Shown here: one piece after another, positions 8,102 through 15,683 of the stretch
Numbering within the stretch: position 1 is the first letter of the stretch
Layout: every line of letters starts with the position of its first letter
DNA from: Bacillota bacterium
GTDB lineage: Bacteria; Bacillota; Clostridia; Peptostreptococcales; Acidaminobacteraceae
NCBI GenBank assembly: GCA_030529225.1
Contig: JAUMXH010000008.1
Location: forward strand, 1 to 64,000
Reading direction: 5' to 3'
DNA length: 64,000 nt
Notes under the pieces: model-generated
Told to the model about the DNA's origin: nothing
Seen by the model: the letters and a program-made list of their open reading frames with translations, nothing else
Databases searched by the model: none
Position numbers and translations under genes: made by a program

Positions 8102-8968
8102 CTATTTCCAGGGTCTCAATTTTTTCCCCCAATCATCTATAAAACCCAGAGGTTTTAGATCTATTGAACTATATGTTTTCACTAATTCTGTGAGCCCTTT
8201 GTAAAATTTTCTGTAACTTATTTCATTAGAGATATCTTTGAGATACAAGATTGTGGCGAATATTGTGTTGTTAGAAACTTTGCCTAAATACTCTTCATAT
8301 AATTTTGGTGTTTTTGTCAATCTTGCTCCATATAATCTACCGTAATGCGCGCAGATATTTCTTACATAGGCAAGATTTTCAATCCAAGATTCTAAATAAA
8401 AGTATTTGGTGTGAAATTCTTTTGCAATCTCTTTTTTGTCCTCATTTTTCATGTTTTTATACATTTTGGAAAGGACGCCAAAACTTGTTACCTCTATAAC
8501 TGCATATAGAGGGATTTTTCCTCCCACGTAGTTATCTTGAAAGTTTTTAATAAATGGCGAACGATTGTTTCTTGTAATTTCTTTTTCCAGTTCTTGCAAT
8601 ACTTCCTCTTGTCTTTTTTGGTTTTTAAAGTTGGAAAGTGACTGATATCCAAAATTTCCATATTTCAAGGAAAAAAAATTGGTCATTGCTGCTCTCAAAT
8701 GGACCTCTACATCTTCGATGACAGAAAAAAGCAAATGTCGCAATTCTTTATCAAAAGTATATAAATTGACAATATCCTTTAATTCTATTCCTGTCAAATA
8801 TTTTTTATTCTTTTTTAAGGTAATACTGTAGGCCTTGATAATCCTGTAATAAGATATTCTTTTGAGAATTCTTTCAGCATCCGTTTTGTCCGGTATAATA
8901 AGTCCCAGATTGATTAGATTATTGATTTGTTCCTCGATGCTAGTTGGTTTTTGATGATTCTTTTTCAC
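8102..8968 (-). CDS. Abi_2 (AbiD/AbiF)-family abortive-infection protein
   Basis: 288-residue protein with the family's opening KPTSIEEQINNLINLGLII followed by the ILKRISYYRI segment and the later LAYVRNICAHYGRLYGARL (RNxxxH-type) motif typical of AbiF/Cas13-like HEPN folds. Such proteins act in phage abortive infection, probably as RNases. The gene is clearly more AT-rich than its metabolic neighbours, which suggests transfer. The start is GTG 8968 behind a promoter and a short leader containing a terminator-like hairpin, so expression may be attenuated. Confidence 0.85.
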   Translation of the reverse strand: MKKNHQKPTSIEEQINNLINLGLIIPDKTDAERILKRISYYRIIKAYSITLKKNKKYLTGIELKDIVNLYTFDKELRHLLFSVIEDVEVHLRAAMTNFFSLKYGNFGYQSLSNFKNQKRQEEVLQELEKEITRNNRSPFIKNFQDNYVGGKIPLYAVIEVTSFGVLSKMYKNMKNEDKKEIAKEFHTKYFYLESWIENLAYVRNICAHYGRLYGARLTKTPKLYEEYLGKVSNNTIFATILYLKDISNEISYRKFYKGLTELVKTYSSIDLKPLGFIDDWGKKLRPWK

Positions 8969-8980
8969 GTTTTTTACCCC

Positions 8981-9005
8981 AAAATCAAAAGACCCGACTT
9001 GGTCC
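8981..9005. repeat. 25-bp direct repeat, copy 2
   Basis: Exact copy of 6822-6846, 2,159 bp away. Here it forms the 3' arm and T-rich tail of the abi leader hairpin, when read on the minus strand. Confidence 0.8.
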
Positions 9006-9031
9006 GCATTTTACTAAGAGGCGTGTCGGGT
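8981..9031 (-). terminator. Attenuator-like hairpin in the abi leader
   Basis: On the minus strand ACCCGAC (9031-9025) pairs with GTCGGGT (8998-8992) and is followed by CTTTTGATTTT. It lies between the promoter and the GTG start of the Abi gene. An 11-codon ORF MRTKSGLLILG (9009-8974) runs through the 3' arm, so ribosome-controlled readthrough is conceivable. Confidence 0.6.
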
Positions 9032-9043
9032 ACTGTTGGGCTT

Positions 9044-9072
9044 ATACTATAAGATTTAATTCTATATGTCAA
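9044..9072 (-). promoter_or_regulatory. Promoter of the Abi gene
   Basis: Minus strand TTGACA (9072-9067), 17 bp, TAGTAT (9049-9044). Transcription would start near 9037 and run through the attenuator-like hairpin. Confidence 0.75.
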
Positions 9073-9137
9073 GACTTTTTTAGAATTTTTCGTTTTTCAT
9101 TTGGAAACGTTTCCATCGTTCAATTTTTTAGGTAAAA

Positions 9138-9656
9138 TCAATGCTCTGCTCTCTTTTTGCGTAAAAGCCAAATGTAGAAGGCGGGAGGGAAGGCAATGAA
9201 GAGAAGGTTCAGCAAGGCGGTATTTTGTTCCCCGGTAACATCGTTAAGTAGCGGCTTCAGCGCCCTGTATTTTAGAATAAAAAATCCTAAGAAGAAGAAT
9301 AGTTCCAGTATGCCGATCAGAATGATTGCGCCGCTAAAAAAGATTCTAAACAAAATGTAAATCAGAAAATCCAATATCGCTCCGATTGGCATATCAATCA
9401 GATAGAGGGTAATCAAACATTCCACTCCAAAACCGAGGAAAATGAACTGCTTAGCTGCAAGATTCCGATAATCTACGGCTATTTGATTCATGAGCAGGAC
9501 TCCGCCGAACAGGGGGGTGAAACCCATGTAGGAACCGGAATAGCGTTTGCAGGCGAAAGCCCGCAATAAAAAGTTTGCAAGGAATAAAAATCCTACAAGA
9601 ATTCCGACAACCTCAACTTGAGCGAGCAGGTGCAGCAGAAAAGTTAAAACAATCAT
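9138..9656 (-). CDS. Hypothetical multi-pass membrane protein
   Basis: 172 residues with about four strongly hydrophobic stretches (residues ~3-32, 50-75, 78-105 and 110-130, plus a last one near 150-165) and a short basic C-terminus RKKRAEH. I do not recognise a family. AAAGGA lies 8 nt before ATG 9656. It stands alone, with a hairpin and two palindromes upstream, so it may be regulated. Function is unknown. Confidence 0.6.
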   Translation of the reverse strand: MIVLTFLLHLLAQVEVVGILVGFLFLANFLLRAFACKRYSGSYMGFTPLFGGVLLMNQIAVDYRNLAAKQFIFLGFGVECLITLYLIDMPIGAILDFLIYILFRIFFSGAIILIGILELFFFLGFFILKYRALKPLLNDVTGEQNTALLNLLFIAFPPAFYIWLLRKKRAEH

Positions 9657-9721
9657 AGGAGGGTCCTTTCTAAGGGAACTGCGTTTTCATTGTTGGAGGC
9701 AAGAGCCTGATTTCTGATGGA

Positions 9722-9746
9722 AGAAACGGAGGGTAAGTCCGTTTCT
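9722..9746. repeat. Inverted repeat AGAAACGGA-N7-TCCGTTTCT
   Basis: A perfect 9-bp stem with a 7-nt loop lies in the upstream region of the membrane-protein gene. There is no T-tract on either strand. It could be a 5'-leader hairpin or an operator. Confidence 0.5.
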
Positions 9747-9820
9747 AATAGGTAATCTTAAGTATACATAAAAAATAACATAGAAAGGAGCCTCGTTCAA
9801 GTCTCCATTGCTCCAAAAAG

Positions 9821-9876
9821 TTTCAGTATACTGAAAAAAATGTCGAATATTCTAAAAATTTTCACTATGCTGAAAA
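9821..9876. promoter_or_regulatory. Two related operator-like palindromes
   Basis: TTTCAGTATACTGAAA (9821-9836) is a perfect 16-bp palindrome, and TTTTCACTATGCTGAAAA (9859-9876) is a one-mismatch variant centred 39 bp away. The pair looks like a dimer-binding regulator site. No regulator gene is adjacent; the nearest genes are the membrane protein and the Nudix hydrolase. Confidence 0.5.
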
Positions 9877-9898
9877 TTTAGACCGAGCACGGGGCGAC

Positions 9899-9925
9899 AA
9901 AAAAGAGCCCCTATGCCAAGGGCTC
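9899..9925 (-). terminator. Terminator of the Nudix gene
   Basis: On the minus strand GAGCCC...GGGCTC is followed by six Ts. The hairpin overlaps the last codons of the gene. Confidence 0.8.
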
Positions 9926-10489
9926 ACTCATCAAAAACTGTTCCATTGCCAGGGCCGCCTTCACGCAAACATCCTCGTGTTCCAGAATCTCTCGGATTCG
10001 CGCCCTGTCCGCAAGCTCCACCGTGATGTCCTCGGTACTTTCCAAATACGCGTTGGAAGGCTCTCCGCTGTAGGTTCCGTAGACCATGCTGCAGCGCTCG
10101 TCGGTCAGCCCCACCGTGGTGTACCTGGGCGGTGAAACGCGCTCAATCCGCAAGTCCATCCCTGTCTCTTCCTTAAATTCCCGGCGCGCCGTCTCCTCGA
10201 CCGTCTCTCCCTCATCAATCAAACCGGCGGGAAACTCGTACACATACTTTCCGGCCGTGACCCGAAACTGCTTGATTACGCACAGTTTTTCGCGCTTCTC
10301 GTCGCTGGCCACGATGACAGGGGCCGAGCTGAATCGCTCCCCGCCCTCGATTTGTCGCTTCACCTTATCCAGGTTGTTTCGCGTCACCAGCTCCCAAGTC
10401 TTGATATTTCCCTCTCTGTCCTCGTACTCAATCTCGATGCCTGTATTGAAGGTGAGGGCGTTCTTTTCTCTGATATTCAGTAATTTCAT
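9911..10489 (-). CDS. Nudix hydrolase, ADP-ribose pyrophosphatase-like
   Basis: The full Nudix box Gx5Ex7REUxEExGU is present at residues 89-111 (GLIDEGETVEETARREFKEE...), preceded by the ADPRase-like YEFPAG segment. The family hydrolyses nucleoside diphosphates linked to another moiety; ADP-ribose is the likely substrate but not proven. ATG 10489 with GGAG 6 nt upstream is preferred over GTG 10501, which overlaps that ribosome-binding site. Single-gene unit with its own terminator. Confidence 0.88.
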   Translation of the reverse strand: MKLLNIREKNALTFNTGIEIEYEDREGNIKTWELVTRNNLDKVKRQIEGGERFSSAPVIVASDEKREKLCVIKQFRVTAGKYVYEFPAGLIDEGETVEETARREFKEETGMDLRIERVSPPRYTTVGLTDERCSMVYGTYSGEPSNAYLESTEDITVELADRARIREILEHEDVCVKAALAMEQFLMSEPLA

Positions 10490-10711
10490 TATTTTCTCCA
10501 CATTCTGCTTCTCTATCGTAGCGTCGGAAAAAAGCTTCCGATCGGCAAGTCAGTTTTCATCCTTCCGCCCGGGCGCCATCCGCGAGGCGGGCAGGTGTGT
10601 TTGCTATCAATATATAGGGAGAAGCTCCAGAAGTCAAGCGGGAAGGGGACTTTCAGGGCGCAGGCAATAAAAAAATTCCGGATTCTGTTTAAAACGGGGG
10701 AGAATTGCGTA

Positions 10712-10733
10712 TATATTATAATATTCTAATATA
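10712..10733 (+). promoter_or_regulatory. Inverted repeat over the -10 of the arsR-type gene
   Basis: TATATTA (10712-10718) and TAATATA (10727-10733) flank an 8-bp spacer and overlap a consensus TATAAT (10717-10722). AT-rich dyads of this kind are typical ArsR-family operators, so autoregulation is likely. I see no good -35 box. Confidence 0.55.
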
Positions 10734-10771
10734 ACGATTAACTAATAAAATAAAAAAGTAAGGAGAAGGGG

Positions 10772-11056
10772 ATGGATCAAGCGTACAAGGAAAAAGTCAT
10801 GCACAAGTCCGAACTGTTGAAGGCGATCGCCAACCCGGTCAGACTCTGCATCTTGAACCAACTTTCCGAAAAGGGAGAAATGCGGGTGAGCGACATGCAG
10901 GAGTGCATCGAGGCTTCGCAGTCGGTCATTTCGCAGCATGTGAGGAAGTTAAAAGACCTGGGAATCCTGGGTCTGAGAAGGGACGGAACCAGTTCGTACT
11001 ACTCATTGGAAGATGAGGCGGTGAAGAAGATTGTCAAAACGACGATGGATTCGTAA
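10772..11056 (+). CDS. ArsR-family winged-helix regulator
   Basis: 94-residue HTH protein. LLKAIANPVRLCILNQLSEK is the ArsR opening, ASQSVISQHVRKLKDLGIL the recognition helix, and RRDGTSSYYSLEDEAV the wing. A Cys (near residue 26) and another at about 47 could serve a thiol/persulfide switch, as known for SqrR/BigR-type members; a metal site such as ELCVC is absent. It sits 52 nt upstream of a sulfur-handling fusion gene, which makes a sulfide or persulfide response plausible (inference). AAGGAGAAGGGG precedes the start. Confidence 0.85.
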   Translation: MDQAYKEKVMHKSELLKAIANPVRLCILNQLSEKGEMRVSDMQECIEASQSVISQHVRKLKDLGILGLRRDGTSSYYSLEDEAVKKIVKTTMDS

Positions 11057-11108
11057 GAAGGCGGAAACAGAGGCATAGGGAAGATACCGTTTTTAAGAGG
11101 AGAAGGAT

Positions 11109-13598
11109 ATGTCAAAGAAAATTGTCATCGTAGGCGGCGTCGCAGGAGGTGCGACCGCGGCGGCAAGACTCAGAAGATTGGACGAGTCTGCGGAAATCAT
11201 TATGTTTGAGAGGGGCGGCTACGTTTCGTTTGCAAACTGCGGCCTGCCCTACTATATCGGAGGCGTGATCGAAGAGCGCGATATGCTCCTCGTTTCAAGC
11301 AAGGAAGCGATTGAAGGAAAGTACAACGTGCAGGTCAGACTGCGCTCGGAAGTGCTTGCAATCGACAAGGAAAACAACAAGGTGCGCGTGAAGAATTTGG
11401 AAAGCGGCGAAGAGTACGAGGAAAGCTACGATTCTTTGATTCTGTCTACCGGTTCGAGCCCGATCGTGCCTCCGCTGGAGGGGATTGACAGCCCGAACAC
11501 CTTTACGCTTTGGAACATGCACGATACCGACAAGGTTTACGAGTTCATCGAGAAGAACGACCCGAAGACGGCGGTGGTCATCGGCGGCGGATTCATCGGC
11601 GTGGAGATGGCGGAAAACCTTGCGGATAGAGGCATCGAGGTCAGCATGGTCGAGATGGCGGACCAAATCATGGCGCCGTTCGACAAAGACATGGCTCTGA
11701 TTCTTGAGAATCACATGCGCCAGCACGGGGTCAACCTGTACTTGGGCGAGGGGCTCGAGAGCATTCAGCAGGGCGGCAAGATTGTAAAACTCAACACCGG
11801 AAGGGAAATCCGGGCGGACTTGATCATGCTTTCAATCGGCGTCAGACCGAATACGGCCCTCGCGAAGGAAGCGGGCTTGGAGCTCAACCAGCGCGGCGCT
11901 CTGATCGTCGATGAAACGATGAGAAGTTCTCACCACAACATCTACGGAGCGGGCGACATCTGCGAGGTCATCGACTTCAACACCAAGGGAAAAACCGTGG
12001 TTCCTCTTGCCGGCCCGGCGAACAAGCAGGGCAGACTCCTCTGCGCCAACCTCCTGGGTCAGAAGCAGGAGACTTACAGGGGAACGCAGGGAACCAGCAT
12101 TGCCAAGGTCTTCGACCTTCACGCGGGATCTACCGGTCTGAATGAAAAAATGCTGAACCGCGAGGGCAAAAAGTACCGAGAGGACTACCTGGTCGCCTTG
12201 ATTCAGTCAAAGTCGCACGCAGGCTACTACCCGGGTTCTCTGCAGATGACTTTGAAGCTGATTTTTGACCTAACGGGCAAGGTGCTGGGCGTGCAGGCGA
12301 TCGGCTACAAGGGCGTCGACAAGAGGGTCGATGTCATCGCGACCGCAATCAACTTCGGCGCGACCGTGTACGACTTGCAAAAATTAGAGCTTGCCTACGC
12401 ACCGCCGTTCTCATCGGCGAAGGATCCGGTGAACATGCTCGGCTACGTTGCGGCCAACATATTGGAAGGCTTGACCGAGCCGATCCTGATGAGGGAGTTC
12501 CAAGAGATGAAAGAGCAGCTCGGAGACAAGGTGCAGCTCCTTGATGTCAGGGAAGAGGACGAGCTTTTGACCTTCCGATTGCCGGATGCGAAAGAAATTC
12601 CGCTCACCCAAATCAGAAAGCGATTGGAGGAGCTTGATAAAGAAAAGACCTATGTCATCTCGTGTGCAGCCGGCCTCAGAGGCTACGTGGCGGAGCGCAT
12701 CCTGAAGCAAAAAGGCTTTACCGTGAAGAACCTCTTTGGCGGGGTGCAATCGTTCCGAGACGCTTCCGTGATAGAAACCGTGAAAACGCAGAAAAGCGCG
12801 GCAGACTGCGCGCAGGGCGCTTGTGATGCGGATGCAAAGGAAGTCAAGGTTGTGAACGCTTGCGGTTTGAGCTGTCCGGGTCCTATTGTTGCGGTTTCCA
12901 AGGCGATGGAAGAAGCGCAGCCGGGTGACTTGATCAAGGCGGTCGCTACCGATCCCGGCTTTACCAGGGACATCGAAGCGTGGGCCAACAACACCGGAAA
13001 CAGCCTGGTGGAAAAGTATACGGAAGGAGAAAAACACGTCGCCGTATTAAAAAAAGCTAATGCCCCTTGTGAGGGTGGGGGGCTTGTAAATTCACCTTCA
13101 AACGCATCTTGTGCGCAAGTTCCCAAGAGCAAGGAGAAGACCATGATCGTCTTCAGCGGGGACCTGGACAAGGCGATTGCCTCATTCATCATCGCGACCG
13201 GCGCGGCTGCGATGGGCAACAAGGTGCACATGTTCTTTACCTTCTGGGGCCTTAGCATCCTTCGCAAGAAGAATCCGCCTAGGGTGAAGAAGGACTTCAT
13301 GGGCAGGATGTTTGCGGCGATGCTTCCGAAGGGAAGCAGGAAGCTCGGCCTTTCCAAGATGAACTTTATGGGTATGGGCAGCAAGATGATTCGCATGGTC
13401 ATGAAAAAGCACAATGTGGATTCTTTGGAACAACTCATTCAGAACGCCCTGGATGCCGGCGTGCAGATCACTGCCTGCCAGATGTCGATGGACTTGATGG
13501 GCATTAAGAGAGAAGAGCTGATCGACCAAGTGGAAATCGGCGGTGTCGCGAAGATGCTCGATGACAACGACAAGTCGAATATGAACCTCTTTATTTAA
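11109..13598 (+). CDS. CoA-disulfide reductase / rhodanese / TusA / DsrE four-domain fusion
   Basis: 829 residues. Residues 1-~450 form an FAD/NAD(P)H pyridine-disulfide reductase of the CoADR type with single redox Cys44 in SFANCGLPYY. Residues ~460-560 form a rhodanese domain with active-site Cys519 in SCAAGLRG. Residues ~580-655 form a TusA domain with the CGLSCPGP motif (Cys585, Cys589). After a low-complexity linker, residues ~675-829 form a DsrE-like domain with Cys790 in TACQMS. Together these suggest reduction of CoA-persulfide/disulfide and hand-over of the sulfane sulfur from Cys to Cys. Cytosolic. Preceded by an ArsR regulator, followed by a terminator. Specific substrate unknown. 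Confidence 0.9.
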   Translation: MSKKIVIVGGVAGGATAAARLRRLDESAEIIMFERGGYVSFANCGLPYYIGGVIEERDMLLVSSKEAIEGKYNVQVRLRSEVLAIDKENNKVRVKNLESGEEYEESYDSLILSTGSSPIVPPLEGIDSPNTFTLWNMHDTDKVYEFIEKNDPKTAVVIGGGFIGVEMAENLADRGIEVSMVEMADQIMAPFDKDMALILENHMRQHGVNLYLGEGLESIQQGGKIVKLNTGREIRADLIMLSIGVRPNTALAKEAGLELNQRGALIVDETMRSSHHNIYGAGDICEVIDFNTKGKTVVPLAGPANKQGRLLCANLLGQKQETYRGTQGTSIAKVFDLHAGSTGLNEKMLNREGKKYREDYLVALIQSKSHAGYYPGSLQMTLKLIFDLTGKVLGVQAIGYKGVDKRVDVIATAINFGATVYDLQKLELAYAPPFSSAKDPVNMLGYVAANILEGLTEPILMREFQEMKEQLGDKVQLLDVREEDELLTFRLPDAKEIPLTQIRKRLEELDKEKTYVISCAAGLRGYVAERILKQKGFTVKNLFGGVQSFRDASVIETVKTQKSAADCAQGACDADAKEVKVVNACGLSCPGPIVAVSKAMEEAQPGDLIKAVATDPGFTRDIEAWANNTGNSLVEKYTEGEKHVAVLKKANAPCEGGGLVNSPSNASCAQVPKSKEKTMIVFSGDLDKAIASFIIATGAAAMGNKVHMFFTFWGLSILRKKNPPRVKKDFMGRMFAAMLPKGSRKLGLSKMNFMGMGSKMIRMVMKKHNVDSLEQLIQNALDAGVQITACQMSMDLMGIKREELIDQVEIGGVAKMLDDNDKSNMNLFI

Positions 13599-13659
13599 AG
13601 CATTACAGAGATTGCTTGATCTATAAATGAGAGCGTTCTTATAAAATAGAACTCGTCCG

Positions 13660-13693
13660 AGAGCGTGCTGTGTGAGCAGTGCGCTCTTTTTTT
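13660..13693 (+). terminator. Terminator after the CoADR fusion gene
   Basis: AGAGCG pairs with CGCTCT, with an inner GCT/AGC, and is followed by seven Ts. Confidence 0.85.
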
Positions 13694-13752
13694 GTGCGGA
13701 GAGGCGGCTTTTTTCGCATTTCCGTTTGCTGCACTCGCCCTTTGATTCCAAA

Positions 13753-13808
13753 CTCGGAAGATTCCGAGAAAAGGTGGTTTTTGGAAAGCAAAGATGATAT
13801 AATCATCT
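13753..13808 (+). promoter_or_regulatory. Control region of the class I aldolase gene
   Basis: CTCGGAA-GA-TTCCGAG (13753-13768) is a perfect hairpin. AGATGAT-ATA-ATCATCT (13792-13808) is a perfect 17-bp palindrome that contains a consensus TATAAT (13798-13803). The -35 is weak. A repressor covering the -10 box is a reasonable inference. Confidence 0.55.
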
Positions 13809-13876
13809 GAGTGAGAATTAAAACATGAAAATTCGGCTTTTTGCCTGATGAGGAAGATTTTTTAAAGGGGGAAACG

Positions 13877-14761
13877 ATGGACAATAAACAACTACAGCAG
13901 ATGCGCGAAAACAAGGGCTTCATTGCCGCCCTGGATCAGAGCGGCGGCTCGACTCCGAAGGCGCTTTTGAACTACGGCATTAAAGAGGATGCGTATTCGA
14001 ATGAGGAAGAGATGTTCAAGTTGGTTCACGAGATGAGAACCAGAATCATCAAAGCGCCGAAGTTCAACTCGGACAGAATTCTGGGAGCCATCCTGTTTGA
14101 AGTGACGATGAACAGCGACATCGACGGAAAGAAAACGCCTGATTTTCTGTTGGAAAAGGGCATTTTGCCGTTCCTCAAAATCGACAAGGGCTTGGCGGAG
14201 CTCAAAGACGGCGTGCAGCTGATGAAGGAGATCCCGAACCTCGAAGCACTCTGTAAGGACGCGGTCGGCAAGCACATCTTCGGAACCAAGATGCGTTCCG
14301 TCATCAAGGAGTACAACGAGGCTTCGATCAAGGCGGTCGTGGACCAGCAGTTCGATTTCGGTTTGAGAATCTTCGCGGAAGGCTTGGTTCCTATCATCGA
14401 GCCGGAAGTCGACATCAACTGCCCGGAAAAAGCGAAGTGTGAAGAGCTTCTCAAAAAGCTGATTTTAGAGAAACTCGACGGATTGGACGAGAGCGTGAGC
14501 GTCATCTTCAAACTGACCTTGCCGGAAGTCGACAACTTCTATCGAGAGGTGGTGGAGCATCCAAGAACCCTCAGATTTGTGGCGCTTTCAGGCGGATACT
14601 CAAGGGAGGAATCGAACGAGAGATTGGCGAGAAACCACGGCATCATCGCGTCGTTCTCAAGGGCACTCACAGAAGGTTTGAGCGCGCAGCAATCGGACGA
14701 GGAATTCAACAAGATGATCGGCGAGAGCATCGACTCGATCTATGAGGCGTCTATCAAGTAG
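13877..14761 (+). CDS. fda: Class I fructose-bisphosphate aldolase
   Basis: Splits fructose 1,6-bisphosphate into two triose phosphates through a Schiff base. Highly like the staphylococcal-type class I enzyme: [17 protein letters not shown] near the N-terminus, Schiff-base Lys212 in VIFKLTLPE, and [18 protein letters not shown] near the C-terminus. 294 residues is the usual length. AAAGGGGGA lies just before ATG 13877; an upstream TTG (13841) has no such site. Monocistronic, with terminator. Confidence 0.93.
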   Translation: MDNKQLQQMRENKGFIAALDQSGGSTPKALLNYGIKEDAYSNEEEMFKLVHEMRTRIIKAPKFNSDRILGAILFEVTMNSDIDGKKTPDFLLEKGILPFLKIDKGLAELKDGVQLMKEIPNLEALCKDAVGKHIFGTKMRSVIKEYNEASIKAVVDQQFDFGLRIFAEGLVPIIEPEVDINCPEKAKCEELLKKLILEKLDGLDESVSVIFKLTLPEVDNFYREVVEHPRTLRFVALSGGYSREESNERLARNHGIIASFSRALTEGLSAQQSDEEFNKMIGESIDSIYEASIK

Positions 14762-14789
14762 AAGCTTTTATTTAAAAGAACTCAGATGG

Positions 14790-14819
14790 GGGCGGAGAGC
14801 GGGACTCTTCGCCTTTTTT
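14790..14819 (+). terminator. Terminator after fda
   Basis: GGCG-GAG...CTC-CGCC hairpin followed by a run of six Ts. Confidence 0.85.
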
Positions 14820-14867
14820 ACGGGAACGGGGAGCGACCGATTGGCTGCGGAATCCTTGGAGGAAGCT

Positions 14868-15599
14868 ATGACAGGAAGAAAACGCCGGAAGCGCCGGCTT
14901 TGCTTGAGTTTGTTCCTCGTGCTCTCGCTCCTTTTTGTAGGGGTGGGGGTCCCGGAGGCAGAAGGGGAGGAACAACCTGAAATTGTTGAGGAGGCGTCGA
15001 AAACGCCGAAGGAGACGGATGTATCAAAGGGCATCCTGATGCTCTGCAACAAGGAGTACCGATTGCCGGAGGGCTTTGAACCCGCGGACTTGCGACGAAT
15101 CGGGGAGGAATATGTGGCGGCTCCGGGCTCCGAGCACTTTTTGCAAAGGGAGGCGGCGGAGGCCTTTGAGCGCATGTCGGACGCCGCGCGAAGCGAGGGA
15201 ATCTATTTGCTGATGCTCTCCGCTTACCGGGACAGCGAGGCGCAGGCGGTGATTTACAACAATTATTCCGAGCGATTGGGCGCGGACTTTGCGGACAGCT
15301 ATGCCGCAAGGCCCGGACACTCCGAACATGAAACGGGCTTGAGCTGCGATATTTATGAAATCAAGCCGAACTCGCCCGCCTACCTCTGGCTGCTGGAACA
15401 TGCCCACGAATTCGGCTATATTCTGCGCTACCCCGAGGGAAAAGAGGAGATTACCCGTTACAGTTTTGAGGCCTGGCACTGGCGCTATGTCGGTCCGTTT
15501 TTGGCGAAGTCCGTTCGTTTGAGCGGTCTGACCTATGAAGAATACTATCAGACTTACATCCAAAAATGGCCCGCTTTTGTATTTTTTTTCTTTAGGTGA
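14868..15599 (+). CDS. VanY-type D-alanyl-D-alanine carboxypeptidase, exported
   Basis: Peptidase family M15B, a zinc enzyme that trims the terminal D-Ala of peptidoglycan stems outside the membrane. An N-terminal basic patch plus hydrophobic segment (residues ~1-28) serves as signal or anchor. Motifs: SAYRDSEAQ, the zinc site HSEHETGLSCD (HxxGxxxD type), and EAWHWRYVG (ExWH). GGAGGAA is 5 nt before ATG 14868, which beats the longer ORF beginning inside fda. The C-terminus ends in an odd FVFFFFR tail. A paralogue lies at 17529-18335 on the other strand. Confidence 0.88.
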   Translation: MTGRKRRKRRLCLSLFLVLSLLFVGVGVPEAEGEEQPEIVEEASKTPKETDVSKGILMLCNKEYRLPEGFEPADLRRIGEEYVAAPGSEHFLQREAAEAFERMSDAARSEGIYLLMLSAYRDSEAQAVIYNNYSERLGADFADSYAARPGHSEHETGLSCDIYEIKPNSPAYLWLLEHAHEFGYILRYPEGKEEITRYSFEAWHWRYVGPFLAKSVRLSGLTYEEYYQTYIQKWPAFVFFFFR

Positions 15600-15683
15600 T
15601 GATTCTTGCAGGCGCTTTGTGGTATGATAGGGGCTGAAGAAAACAGTAGAAAACGATTCAAAATGTAGAAGTTAGGAGACGGA

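Noticed and set aside
6822-9005. The 25-bp repeats as phage or integrative-element attachment sites
   Set aside because: No integrase, excisionase or tRNA target is adjacent, and one copy is part of a terminator-like hairpin.
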